From the NCBI GenBank assembly GCA_002471275.1, contig DKPQ01000017.1, positions 124,001 to 188,000 on the forward strand: 64,000 nt of DNA. Reading direction: 5' to 3'. Made by a program: the position numbers and the translations under genes. This document shows, piece by piece, positions 1 to 8,615 of this stretch. Origin of the DNA: Flammeovirgaceae bacterium UBA7330. GTDB lineage: Bacteria > Bacteroidota > Bacteroidia > Cytophagales > Cyclobacteriaceae. Below the pieces are notes generated by a model. The model did no database searches. It was given only the letters and a program-made list of their open reading frames with translations, and had not been told where the DNA came from. The first letter of the stretch is position 1; each line of letters begins with the position of its first letter.

Positions 1-83
1 GAATTGAAGCCTCTCCAGGGAAACCGAAGCATTAAAATCTGCAGCTCTAATTACTAATTACAACAACTAAAAACTTACAGATT

Positions 84-3000
84 ATGAATTCAAATCTACG
101 AAGAAAAATTATAATCATGAGTCAGGTAACGCTGGTGATATACCTTCAGTTTTTCCTGTGTTCGTTGCTGTTTGCCAACAGTACTTCGGCACAAAGGATG
201 AAGGATATATACGTTACGGTATCTTTCTCTGAGGCCTCTATAGATGAGGTTTTTAAATCATTGAAAAGAGAGACTGGTTTTAACTTTCTGTATAATGACA
301 GTAAGATCAGACGTATTGAAGGAATCTCATTTCAAGCGAATAATGAATCCCTTGAGGAAGTGCTCAAAAGCCTTTCTATTACGAGTGAGCTCCAATTCAG
401 GCGGGTAAACAATACCATTTCAGTGAAGCGTTATGAAGCACAGGAGTCTGTTCCCCGTATTGAAGAAACGCTGGCTATTGATGTATCAGGTAAAGTAACA
501 GACGAAAATGGAGATGGCTTACCTGGAGCAACTATCCAGGAAAAAGGAACAACAAATGGAACGATCACGGATGTTGACGGGAAATTTTCTTTGAATGTAC
601 CTGAGGATGCAGTGATCACGGTATCGTTTGTGGGGTATAAGACATTTGAAGTCTCCCTGAATGGTAGATCTGTTCTGGATGTGAGTTTAGAGGCAGACAT
701 TTCTGCGCTTGAAGAAGTTGTGGTAGTTGGATATGGTGAAGTTAAGAAAAGTGATTTGACCGGGTCGGTGAGTACTGTGAAGGGTGATGATATTGCAAAC
801 AGGCAAACACCACAAATTTCACAGGCCTTACAGGGCGCGGTTCCTGGGGTTATGGTAACAAGATCAAATAATGCACCAGGATCTGATGCAACCATTAGAA
901 TAAGAGGTATCACAACCATCGGGGATAGCAATCCTTTGGTGATCATTGATGGTGTGCCTGGAAATCTTAATGATGTCAATCCGATAGATGTTGAAAGTAT
1001 CACAGTGCTAAAAGATGGAGCTTCAGCCTCAATTTATGGGTCAAGAGCTGCAGCTGGTGTCATACTTATCACAACAAAAAGAGCAGAGTCCGGACAATTG
1101 AATATTGAGTACAATGTTGAATATGGGGTAGAAAAACCGACCACTCTTCCGGAATTTTCTGATGTAATTCGATATATGGAAATAACGAATGAATTGAGAT
1201 GGAATGATAACGGAAATACTGGAGATGAAAATCCAATCTATTCCAGGGATTTTATTGATGATTATTTATTGATGAATGCAAGTGACCCTGATACTTATCC
1301 AAACACTGATTGGGTGGAATTGATTTTAAGAAAGAATGCACCACGGCAGAGTCATGTGATAAGCGTAACTGCTGGCTCTAAAGATATTCGCACAAAAGCC
1401 ACAATAACTTATGATAAGATAGAGGGGCTGTATGATCGTTCTTATGAGAGGTTAACCGGTAGGATCAACAACGATGTAACAATAAATAAATATCTGTCAG
1501 TGACTCTGGATTTATATGCTAAGAGGTCAACAAATAAGTCATTGAATGGTCAGCCAATTAATCACATGTGGTTGATGCCTGGCATCTATCCAGCGACCTG
1601 GTCTGATGGTAGAATAGCTGAAGGTAAAATTGGAGTAAACCCATATGCAAGCTATAATTTCGGAGGGTTTAACAATACATTTAACAACCAAATAAGAGGT
1701 AAGGCATCAATTGATTTTAAGCCAATTGATGGTCTTAAGTTTTCAGCCATTGTTTCTCCAACAATAAATTTCACTAAATCTAAAGCACTCAGGAAAAAGT
1801 TACCTTATTATGATCAGGACGATCCAACTATTTTGGATGGATATATTGAAGGTTTGAGTAGCACGGGATTAACCGAAAGTCGCTCTGAAGGGTATTATAT
1901 TACCTCTCAGTTGTTGGCTAGCTATAATAAGACAATTGCTGATCATTCTATCAACCTGATGGCGGGATATGAGAATTATTATAATTTTTTCGAGAATGCC
2001 AGGACATCCAGCGATCAATTGGAACTATCCAACTACCCATATCTTGACTTGGCTAATCCAAATTTCTTAAGTACTTCAGGAAATGCAATTGAAACTGCAT
2101 ATAGATCTTATTTTGGTCGGCTCATGTATGATTTTAAAGGAAGGTATCTCATTCAGGCAAATGTAAGAATTGATGGTTCTTCAAGATTTAATGAGGAGTA
2201 TAGATGGGGAACATTTCCTTCAGTATCAGTAGGATGGGTATTATCCGAAGAATCATTTATTGATAATAATATGTTTCTCAAGTTGAGAGCATCTTTCGGC
2301 ACCCTGGGTAATGAGAGGATTGGGAATTATCCATATCAATCAAGTATAGGATTTGGAAATGCTCTGTTCTTCAGAGGAAGTAATGTGATATCTTCTCAGA
2401 CAGCTGCACAGAGTAGATATGCAATCCAGGATATTTCCTGGGAGACTACTCAAACATTAAATCTGGGGGTAGAAGCTGGCTTTTTTGATGATCGATTGAC
2501 TTTTACCGGTGAGTTGTACAAAAAGGAAACACTCGATATGTTATTGGAATTAGAAATCCCTGATTATATAGGATTTGATAATCCGGATCAAAATACTGGT
2601 AAGATGACAACAAAAGGTTGGGAGATCGAATTAGGATGGAGAGATGATTTTGGAGATTTTGAGTACGCTGTATCTACCAATGTTTCCGATTTCGTTTCTA
2701 AGATGGGAGATCTTGGTGGTAAGGAATTTTTGGGAAACCAAGTTAAGTTTCAAGGGAGTGAATTCGATGAGTGGTATGGATATCGTTCCATGGGCATCTA
2801 TCAAAGTCAGGAAGAGATTGATAACTCTGCAACACTTAACTCAAATGTCAAACCTGGTGATGTTAGATATGCTGATATTAGTGGGCCTGAAGGAGTTCCC
2901 GATGGCACTATTTCATCGGAGTATGACCAGGTACTGCTAGGAGGATCCTTGCCAAGATACCTCTATGGAGGAAATATCCAGCTTGGATATAAAAGAGTTA

Positions 3001-3437
3001 ACCTTTCTTTGGCTTTCCAGGGGGTAGGATTTCAAAATTCCAGGTTGTCAGGAATTATGGTTACACCATTAATATCTGGATATGCAAATATTCCCGCCAA
3101 CATTGATGGTAGTTATTGGAGCGTCAATAATTCTGCTGAGCAAAATCAATCTGCCACGTATCCAAGGTTGACTGCTAATGGAGCTTCAAACAATTACGCC
3201 ATGTCTGATTTTTGGCTTACAAATGGGGCATATTTCAGGTTAAAGAATTTAACAGTGGGATATGACATTCCCGAACAAATAACGGATAGGATTAATATTA
3301 AAAACTTTAGACTTTATGCGAGCCTATCTGATTTCCTTACTGTCACCAACTATTTAAAAGGTTGGGATCCTGAAGTATCCAATAATGGTTACCCAATAAC
3401 TGCTTCATTTTTATTAGGCGCTTCTGTCAAGTTTTAA
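84..3437 (+). CDS. SusC/RagA-family TonB-dependent outer-membrane receptor with STN domain
   Basis: Outer-membrane channel that imports glycan oligosaccharides with its SusD partner, powered by TonB. The 1117-residue product has a signal peptide ending near AQ37, an STN (secretin/TonB N-terminal) domain at about 42-115, a carboxypeptidase-regulatory-like domain at about 133-208, then the EEVVVVGYGE segment and plug motif (SDLTGSV, SQALQGAVPGV, IRIRG, LVIIDGVPG, SIYGSRAAAGVILITTK), followed by a C-terminal beta-barrel. The STN domain marks the transducer class that signals to a FecR/ECF-sigma pair. Met12 is an alternative start. susD follows after 8 bases. It is clearly paralogous to the SusC at 9678-13043 over its whole length. 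The family call is secure; the substrate is unknown. Confidence 0.95.
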   Translation: MNSNLRRKIIIMSQVTLVIYLQFFLCSLLFANSTSAQRMKDIYVTVSFSEASIDEVFKSLKRETGFNFLYNDSKIRRIEGISFQANNESLEEVLKSLSITSELQFRRVNNTISVKRYEAQESVPRIEETLAIDVSGKVTDENGDGLPGATIQEKGTTNGTITDVDGKFSLNVPEDAVITVSFVGYKTFEVSLNGRSVLDVSLEADISALEEVVVVGYGEVKKSDLTGSVSTVKGDDIANRQTPQISQALQGAVPGVMVTRSNNAPGSDATIRIRGITTIGDSNPLVIIDGVPGNLNDVNPIDVESITVLKDGASASIYGSRAAAGVILITTKRAESGQLNIEYNVEYGVEKPTTLPEFSDVIRYMEITNELRWNDNGNTGDENPIYSRDFIDDYLLMNASDPDTYPNTDWVELILRKNAPRQSHVISVTAGSKDIRTKATITYDKIEGLYDRSYERLTGRINNDVTINKYLSVTLDLYAKRSTNKSLNGQPINHMWLMPGIYPATWSDGRIAEGKIGVNPYASYNFGGFNNTFNNQIRGKASIDFKPIDGLKFSAIVSPTINFTKSKALRKKLPYYDQDDPTILDGYIEGLSSTGLTESRSEGYYITSQLLASYNKTIADHSINLMAGYENYYNFFENARTSSDQLELSNYPYLDLANPNFLSTSGNAIETAYRSYFGRLMYDFKGRYLIQANVRIDGSSRFNEEYRWGTFPSVSVGWVLSEESFIDNNMFLKLRASFGTLGNERIGNYPYQSSIGFGNALFFRGSNVISSQTAAQSRYAIQDISWETTQTLNLGVEAGFFDDRLTFTGELYKKETLDMLLELEIPDYIGFDNPDQNTGKMTTKGWEIELGWRDDFGDFEYAVSTNVSDFVSKMGDLGGKEFLGNQVKFQGSEFDEWYGYRSMGIYQSQEEIDNSATLNSNVKPGDVRYADISGPEGVPDGTISSEYDQVLLGGSLPRYLYGGNIQLGYKRVNLSLAFQGVGFQNSRLSGIMVTPLISGYANIPANIDGSYWSVNNSAEQNQSATYPRLTANGASNNYAMSDFWLTNGAYFRLKNLTVGYDIPEQITDRINIKNFRLYASLSDFLTVTNYLKGWDPEVSNNGYPITASFLLGASVKF

Positions 3438-3445
3438 ATTTTGGG

Positions 3446-5173
3446 ATGATGAAATTAAGAAATATAACATATACAATAGCTGCTATGATTCTAGTGGCAT
3501 GCTCAGACTTGAATTTGAATCCATTGTCTGAGGCATCAAGTGGAAACTGGTATTCTGATGAAACTGAGGTACAGATGAGTGTCAATGACCTCTTTTCAAT
3601 GGAATTTTGGGATCGAGATCCCGATAGTTGGACAGATGATTGGATGTACAGGCAGGCCACAAATTCAATTACGAATGGGACAATTGATGGTCAATTTTCA
3701 GCTGGGTTAAATCATTGGAATAACGCATACACCTGTATAGCAAGGGCAAATACTATTCTCGAAAGCCTTGAGAAAGTACAAGCTCAATTTCCTCAAGAAC
3801 TGGTACAGCTTTACGAAGGAAATGTTCGGTTTGTAAGAGCATCTAAATATGCCCATTTAATCTCACATTGGGGAGATGTGGTTTTCTATACACAAGCACT
3901 TGATATTGATGAATCTTTTAACCTTAGCAGGACTGATAAGGAAGTGATTCTTGAATCTATTTATGAGGATTTTGATATTGCATCGGACTATCTACCAGTT
4001 AGTTATGAAGCTTCAGAAAATCAATGGGCAACAAAAGGAGCTGCATTGGGAATGAAAGCAAGGATAGCACTATACATGGGTGACTTTGATATTGCAAGAG
4101 ATGCAGCGAAAGCATGCATTGATTTGGCTCATTATACGCTTTATCCTGATTTTGGAGATTTGTTTATTCCGTCCAATAAGAATTCTGATGAAATAATTTT
4201 TGCGATACCAAGATCAGTAGAGCTGGGAGAATTCATTCGGGATTTTGGTGCTACTCATAACGATGACTCCGGTCTGGGTACAAAGTTTTATATCACTAGG
4301 AATGCTGGGGGTTCTACTTCTAAAAATCCTACATGGGACTTGTTTTGTTCTTACTTGTGCTCTGATGGATTACCTATTGATGAATCTCCTTTATATGATC
4401 CTCAGAATCCATTTGAAAATAGAGATCCGAGGTGTACGGAGACCATTGTAGAGTTTCAAACTGAGCACCTGGGTTTCATGTTCCAACCACATCCTGACTC
4501 ATTAACTGTTTACAGCTTCAAATCTGGAAACTATGTACAAAATAATGACACAAGAAGTGTTGCTCAATTCACTTCGTATAATGGTTTGGTTTGGAAGAAG
4601 GGTATTACCGAAGATTGGTCCGATGACTATTTTACTGATCCTGATTTGGTTTTTCTAAGATATGCCGATGTGTTGTTGATGTATGCTGAAGCCAAAATAG
4701 AATTAAATGAAATAGATAATTCTGTACTCAGTGCGATGAATCAGGTAAGAGCCAGAGCCTACGGTGTAAGTGAAAGTGATATTACACTCTATCCATCAGT
4801 CGCTACTACCGATCAAACAGAACTAAGGAATATTCTGAGAATTGAGAGAAGGATGGAGTTTGCTTTGGAGGGGCTTAGATATATGGATATTATTCGATGG
4901 GAGCTTGCTGAAAAGGTATTGAACCTCCCTAATTATGGAATGCTTGATGTTGAAGCACTTCGAACCCAGGTAGTTGATCAGGGCCTATGGTTTTTCCCCT
5001 CTACACCAGAGATTGATGAGGATGGTGTTGCAGATTTTTCAGATATGTATGATGCTGGATTGATCCGTCAACTTAATCAAAGGACATTTGATGCAGATCG
5101 TCAATATTTATGGCCAATTCCTTCCAAGGAAATTCTGATTAATGATAATCTAACTCAGAATCCTAATTACTAA
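3446..5173 (+). CDS. SusD/RagB-family glycan-binding lipoprotein
   Basis: Surface lipoprotein forming the lid over the SusC channel and binding incoming oligosaccharide. The 575-residue product has a lipoprotein signal peptide with lipobox Cys19 (LVACS) followed by the usual DLNLNPLSEAS start. SusD hallmarks include the TPR-like helices (KGAALGMKARIALYMGDF) and the C-terminal segment (VFLRYADVLLMYAEAKIEL, RRMEFALEGLRYMDIIRW). It is translated 8 bases after susC and is a close paralogue of the SusD at 13054-14787. A perfect hairpin follows at once at 5177-5197. Confidence 0.95.
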   Translation: MMKLRNITYTIAAMILVACSDLNLNPLSEASSGNWYSDETEVQMSVNDLFSMEFWDRDPDSWTDDWMYRQATNSITNGTIDGQFSAGLNHWNNAYTCIARANTILESLEKVQAQFPQELVQLYEGNVRFVRASKYAHLISHWGDVVFYTQALDIDESFNLSRTDKEVILESIYEDFDIASDYLPVSYEASENQWATKGAALGMKARIALYMGDFDIARDAAKACIDLAHYTLYPDFGDLFIPSNKNSDEIIFAIPRSVELGEFIRDFGATHNDDSGLGTKFYITRNAGGSTSKNPTWDLFCSYLCSDGLPIDESPLYDPQNPFENRDPRCTETIVEFQTEHLGFMFQPHPDSLTVYSFKSGNYVQNNDTRSVAQFTSYNGLVWKKGITEDWSDDYFTDPDLVFLRYADVLLMYAEAKIELNEIDNSVLSAMNQVRARAYGVSESDITLYPSVATTDQTELRNILRIERRMEFALEGLRYMDIIRWELAEKVLNLPNYGMLDVEALRTQVVDQGLWFFPSTPEIDEDGVADFSDMYDAGLIRQLNQRTFDADRQYLWPIPSKEILINDNLTQNPNY

Positions 5174-5176
5174 TCT

Positions 5177-5197
5177 ATGGGGACTAACAGTCCCCAT
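5177..5197 (+). terminator. Hairpin immediately after susD (attenuator or terminator)
   Basis: A perfect 9-bp stem (ATGGGGACT / AGTCCCCAT) with a 3-base loop, followed by AATTTT. It starts four bases after the susD stop codon. The weak T-run suggests partial termination that would lower expression of the downstream LamG gene. A related hairpin follows the second susD at 14804-14833. Confidence 0.6.
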
Positions 5198-5233
5198 AAT
5201 TTTAAGTTTATATTAATTCTAATCCAGTTAATT

Positions 5234-6124
5234 ATGTTTTTCGCATATCATAAAAATCTATATATAATAATATTAATCTCTCTTTTTATACAGCATTCTT
5301 CTTGTTCTCAAGAGAAGCAATTTCATCCGACTGATATTCCTAATCTTCTTTGTTTTTGGGATTTCCAGGAGGATTCTAAACTCACCAGTAAGGGAGAGTT
5401 TTCCTATGTGCTCAAAGAAATGAATGGAGATATTGAAAGCGTAGATGATGGAATTTTCGGAAAGAATGCCTTAAACATTAAAAAGGGTCAGTGGCTGATG
5501 ATTGATAGAAAAGACAGCCCGGGATTGGATATTAATGGAAAACGTGAGGTGAGCATGGTTGCCTGGGTTAAAAGGGGTCAGGATGGAATTTGGCAGTACA
5601 TCGCTGGAGTCTGGAATGAAAGGGATAAACAGAGACAATATGCACTGTTTACTTGTGGTCATAAACAATCTGACTATACAACACTAAACAGGACAGATGC
5701 AAGGAATCGTGCTCATGGATATGTATCAGATTTGGGAGGGGCTACAAAAGACCGACCGTACTGTTTCTCTTACGCGACAGGTAAAAAACAACTAGAAATT
5801 GGAGAATGGAACATGATTGCTTTTACCTATGACCACGAGTCTATAAAAGTGTATTTTAATGGAGAGCTGGATGAAAATGGAAATTATAATCCTTTCTACT
5901 GGGATAAACCCATTTTTGATGGAGGAGAAAACGGAGCTGATTTTACAGTAGCTCAGAGAGCATTACCTGCATGGCCAGGTTATCCTGAAGTAGAAAAGCC
6001 TACACACGGGGAAGGCTTTGCTGGATTATTGGGAGGATTAGCAGTCTATGATCGTGCACTAAAAGCCAATGAAATAGAAAATCTCTATAAATCTAGTATG
6101 GTTCAAAATTCATTTAGAAAGTAA
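5234..6124 (+). CDS. LamG/concanavalin-like-fold exported protein, likely glycan-binding
   Basis: Predicted secreted protein of about 296 residues with one LamG/concanavalin A-like jelly roll. An in-frame ATG at 5177 lies inside the hairpin after susD, so ATG 5234 is preferred. It begins MFFAYHKN, followed by a hydrophobic segment and Cys24, a possible but poor lipobox (HSSC). Typical LamG features are WLMIDRKDSPGLDINGKR, REVSMVAWVKRG, IGEWNMIAFTYDHESIKVYFNGE and the closing GGLAVYDRALKANEIENLY. No catalytic residues can be assigned. Its place right after SusCD suggests a surface glycan-binding role or an uncharacterised glycan enzyme. Confidence 0.7.
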   Translation: MFFAYHKNLYIIILISLFIQHSSCSQEKQFHPTDIPNLLCFWDFQEDSKLTSKGEFSYVLKEMNGDIESVDDGIFGKNALNIKKGQWLMIDRKDSPGLDINGKREVSMVAWVKRGQDGIWQYIAGVWNERDKQRQYALFTCGHKQSDYTTLNRTDARNRAHGYVSDLGGATKDRPYCFSYATGKKQLEIGEWNMIAFTYDHESIKVYFNGELDENGNYNPFYWDKPIFDGGENGADFTVAQRALPAWPGYPEVEKPTHGEGFAGLLGGLAVYDRALKANEIENLYKSSMVQNSFRK

Positions 6125-6190
6125 ACCTGATTTAGTAGATTTAATAAGGCATGTATCTAATCAGCCAGTAAAATACATTAAGAGGTACCT

Positions 6191-6225
6191 TTTTAGGCCC
6201 AGAGATCAAATCTCTGGACCTAAAA
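6191..6225. terminator. Strong inverted repeat downstream of the SusCD/LamG genes
   Basis: A 16-base arm (starting TTTTAGG, then CCAGAGAT) pairs with its complement (ATCTCTGG, then CCTAAAA) across a 3-base loop, with one mismatch. It lies 67 bases past the LamG stop codon and is the likely end of that transcript. Confidence 0.6.
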
Positions 6226-6244
6226 TCTGGTCTTTTCCATTTAA

Positions 6245-6584
6245 GGTTTCCAACAGGAATTTGACCCGTATCAATTTGAGTCTTCAATTTTAAAGCATGA
6301 GTTTACCAGTTCTAGTGTCTATGGGGACTTCTATTCAGTTCTCACATTAACCCATCAATACAAGTGGAGGTTACGGACTGGAGTTTAAAGATGAGGTACT
6401 CGAAGTCAATCAGACGACTAATCCAAATGCTGTACGAACAATAAAGCGTGGAATTTTTCACATCGATCATTCACAACACATCACAGCAGAAATGGAAGCA
6501 CATATACGCTTCAAGGTAAAGATCCGCAGAATGCCAGGAAATGCACTGGGAACCATTGAGCTAAAAATGGTAGGCGTGGAGTAG
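6245..6584 (+). pseudogene. Frameshifted C-terminal fragment of an unidentified protein
   Basis: Two overlapping reading frames together look like the tail of one protein. The first (6245 to about 6355) reads GFQQEFDPYQFESS and ends near GDFYSVLTL. The second (from 6351, ending with TAG at 6582-6584) reads INTSGGYGLEFKDEVLEV and ends ALGTIELKMVGVE. They join through a +1 shift at about 6348-6356. No start codon or upstream coding sequence remains. The composition resembles a beta-rich domain of a secreted protein, but I do not recognise the family. It is most likely a deletion remnant of a former member of this glycan locus. Confidence 0.5.
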
Positions 6585-6620
6585 GTATTTTTTTATTAAG
6601 TCCTCTTTCTATATTATTGT

Positions 6621-6650
6621 AATATTACACCACACTACACCACAGATTAA
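6621..6650 (+). promoter_or_regulatory. Tandem direct-repeat operator candidate upstream of GH16
   Basis: Contains TACACCACAC followed directly by TACACCACAG, a 10-base unit repeated head to tail, preceded by AATAT. It ends 11 bases before the GH16 start codon. The same block occurs at 7878-7902 and 17515-17540, each time between genes. A 10-bp spacing would place two recognition units on one face of the helix. Confidence 0.55.
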
Positions 6651-6661
6651 TAACTAACAAC

Positions 6662-7522
6662 ATGAAATACCCCTTTTTCGCCTTGCTAATGATGACCCTC
6701 TCAGTAGGGTTTGCCCAAAAAATATCTACCATAGCCAATAGTGATCTTCCTCCTGGTAAATCCTGGAAACTTGTCTGGAGTGATGAGTTTAATGGAACCC
6801 AACTGGATACCACCAAGTGGGGGTTCAGGTTGCATATCATGCAAACAAGACATAAGACCTGGACCGATGATGCGTATGAATTTGATGGGAAGGGCAATCT
6901 CCTTATGAAGGTATACGAAAAGGATGGAGATTATTTCACCTCACAGCTACAGACGGGGAGCAATTTCATGGATCGTCCGGGAAATCAATATGGGAGTTCA
7001 AAACTAACATGGCCCATTGCGAAACTGGAAACCCCAAAATTCCTGCATAAATATGGATACTATGAGATCAGGTGCAAACTCCCCACCGAAGAAGGTTGGT
7101 GGGCCGCCTTTTGGTTGCAATCACCCACCATTGGTGCCACACTGGATCCATTGGAGTCCGGAGTAGAAGTGGATATCATGGAGAATTTTAAAAGAAACGG
7201 AACGATTAGCCAGAATATCCACTGGAATGGATACGGTAAAGATCATCAGCACGAAGGATCCGGATCAATGGATCTTGGGGTCAGTGACGGACAGTTTCAT
7301 ACTTATGGTGTTGACTGGAGCCCAACAGGTTATGTATTCTATGTGGATGGAAAGGAAACCTGGAGGGTGTCCGGACCGGTTTCTCATCGTGAACAATTCA
7401 TCCTGGTTTCGGCTGAATGCAATGGCTACCGAAATGGTGCCCCTTCACCAATCCTGAAAAAAGCTAAACTGCCTGACTACTTCGTCGTTGATTATGTGCG
7501 GGTATTTGATGCTGTCGAGTAA
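6662..7522 (+). CDS. GH16-family endo-glycanase (laminarinase/agarase/carrageenase clan)
   Basis: Secreted endo-acting beta-glycan hydrolase of 286 residues with a signal peptide cleaved near FAQ19. The GH16 jelly roll is evident from WKLVWSDEFNGTQLDTTKW, the aromatic substrate-cleft stretch GYYEIRCKLPTEEGWWAAFW and the catalytic motif E169-V-D171-I-M-E174, of the ExDxxE form with the extra bulge residue. E169 would be the nucleophile and E174 the acid/base. The C-terminal FVVDYVRVFDA strand is typical. There is no binding module or sorting tail. The substrate (laminarin, agar, porphyran or carrageenan type) cannot be fixed from sequence. The gene has its own upstream direct-repeat site and is followed 4 bases later by the GH92 remnant. 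Confidence 0.92.
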   Translation: MKYPFFALLMMTLSVGFAQKISTIANSDLPPGKSWKLVWSDEFNGTQLDTTKWGFRLHIMQTRHKTWTDDAYEFDGKGNLLMKVYEKDGDYFTSQLQTGSNFMDRPGNQYGSSKLTWPIAKLETPKFLHKYGYYEIRCKLPTEEGWWAAFWLQSPTIGATLDPLESGVEVDIMENFKRNGTISQNIHWNGYGKDHQHEGSGSMDLGVSDGQFHTYGVDWSPTGYVFYVDGKETWRVSGPVSHREQFILVSAECNGYRNGAPSPILKKAKLPDYFVVDYVRVFDAVE

Positions 7523-7526
7523 TTAA

Positions 7527-7778
7527 TTGGTGATGTTAATGTCATTGAAGATCAGGCTTGGTATTTTAGCCCTGTTTTTCACCAGCCTGGCGTACACTCA
7601 AAACCTGGTTGATTTTGTCAACCCCTTTATTGGAACAGCCAACAATGCAAACACGAACCCCGGGGCAGTTCTGCCATGGGGTATGATGTCAATCTCCCCA
7701 TCGAATACCTATGACCCGGTCAGTGGAAAAGGATCTTCTTCTCCCTATTGTGTATGTCTCTCAGTAATTACATTGTAG
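7527..7778 (+). pseudogene. Truncated GH92 alpha-mannosidase-like gene (N-terminus only)
   Basis: The first 75 or so residues match the start of a GH92 exo-alpha-mannosidase: a signal peptide ending near AYTQ, then LVDFVNPFIGTANNANTNPG and AVLPWGMMSISP. GH92 enzymes are normally about 700-1000 residues. Here similarity ends abruptly near 7748 (GKGSSSPY), and a short unrelated tail CVCLSVITL leads to a stop. The rest of the gene is absent from 7779-7965, so this is a 3' deletion scar. The fragment cannot be catalytic. Confidence 0.8.
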
Positions 7779-7877
7779 ACAATCGTTTATCAATTTTACT
7801 AAAAAACCAGTAGGTGTGTATTAATTAATCTTTAATATTTTCACTTAGAAAATAGCATCTTTTATGTGATTATCATA

Positions 7878-7902
7878 AATTACACCACACTACACCACAG
7901 AT
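7878..7902 (+). promoter_or_regulatory. Tandem direct-repeat operator candidate upstream of the ECF sigma gene
   Basis: AATTACACCACACTACACC followed by ACAGAT. It is identical to the site upstream of GH16 over the TTACACCACACTACACCACAGAT core and lies 63 bases before the sigma-factor start. Because it follows the GH92 scar it could originally have served a gene now lost, or it may control the sigma/FecR/SusCD unit. Confidence 0.5.
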
Positions 7903-7965
7903 GATTAACTTTTTGGTAATTGAATCTGTGAAATAGCGTAGTTCCTGGTTTTTCACATAATTGAT

Positions 7966-8556
7966 ATGTCACACCCCAAAAATGAATATGATTTGTTGCT
8001 TTGTTCACTGAAGCGTGGTGACAATGAAGCCTTTAAGCGTATTTACGAATTGTTTTGGGAATCTCTCTATGCGATTGGTTATAATCGATTACAGTCAGCT
8101 AAAGATGTAGAAGATATTATTCAGGAGCTTTTTGTGGACCTATGGAATAAAAGGGACACCATTCAGATAAAGGAGTCTCTACGCACTTACCTTTTTACTG
8201 CAATGAAATATAAGGTGATTGATCATCTCCGGAGAAATAAATCAAGGAATGTGCGCATGGAAGATGTGACCCTTGAAACCGAGTTGTCTACAGATACCAC
8301 AGATCATATGCTGTCATTTAATGAGCTTTATGATGAGCTTCGTAAAGGTATCGATCAACTTCCCGAACGCTGTAAGCTGGTATTTAAGATGAGCAGAGAC
8401 CGTGAGATGTCTGCCGCGGAAATTGCCACTGCTTTAAATATTTCCAAAAGGACAGTAGAGACGCAGATATATAAGTCTTTGAAGCATTTGAAAAAATCTT
8501 TGAGCGACTATGCATACCTGTGGTTGCCATTGATTTTCCATTATTTGGGGAGTTAG
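7966..8556 (+). CDS. RNA polymerase ECF sigma-70 factor, Bacteroidota family
   Basis: Extracytoplasmic-function sigma factor of 196 residues. The sigma region 2 helices lie at about 24-92 (AFKRIYELFWESLY, DVEDIIQELFVDLWNKRD, LRTYLFTAMKYKVIDHLRR). The region 4 helix-turn-helix lies at about 124-173 (LPERCKLVFKMSRDREMS, AEIATALNISKRTVETQIYK). The FecR anti-sigma gene follows after 59 bases and then the STN-containing SusC. This order is the classic trans-envelope signalling arrangement in which glycan import by SusC releases the sigma factor to transcribe the susCD operon. A C-terminal hydrophobic tail (YLWLPLIFHYL) is usual in this family. Confidence 0.95.
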   Translation: MSHPKNEYDLLLCSLKRGDNEAFKRIYELFWESLYAIGYNRLQSAKDVEDIIQELFVDLWNKRDTIQIKESLRTYLFTAMKYKVIDHLRRNKSRNVRMEDVTLETELSTDTTDHMLSFNELYDELRKGIDQLPERCKLVFKMSRDREMSAAEIATALNISKRTVETQIYKSLKHLKKSLSDYAYLWLPLIFHYLGS

Positions 8557-8615
8557 AATAAAAATATTTCAAAGCCCGATACGTAGGCTGCCTTTGTATT
8601 GCGACTTTATAAACA

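Noticed and set aside
431..1003. 190-residue open frame opposite the first susC
   Set aside because: It is a shadow of a clear SusC gene, with no recognisable protein features.
5177..5233. Upstream ATG for the LamG protein
   Set aside because: It lies inside the hairpin after susD, and ATG 5234 gives a better signal peptide.
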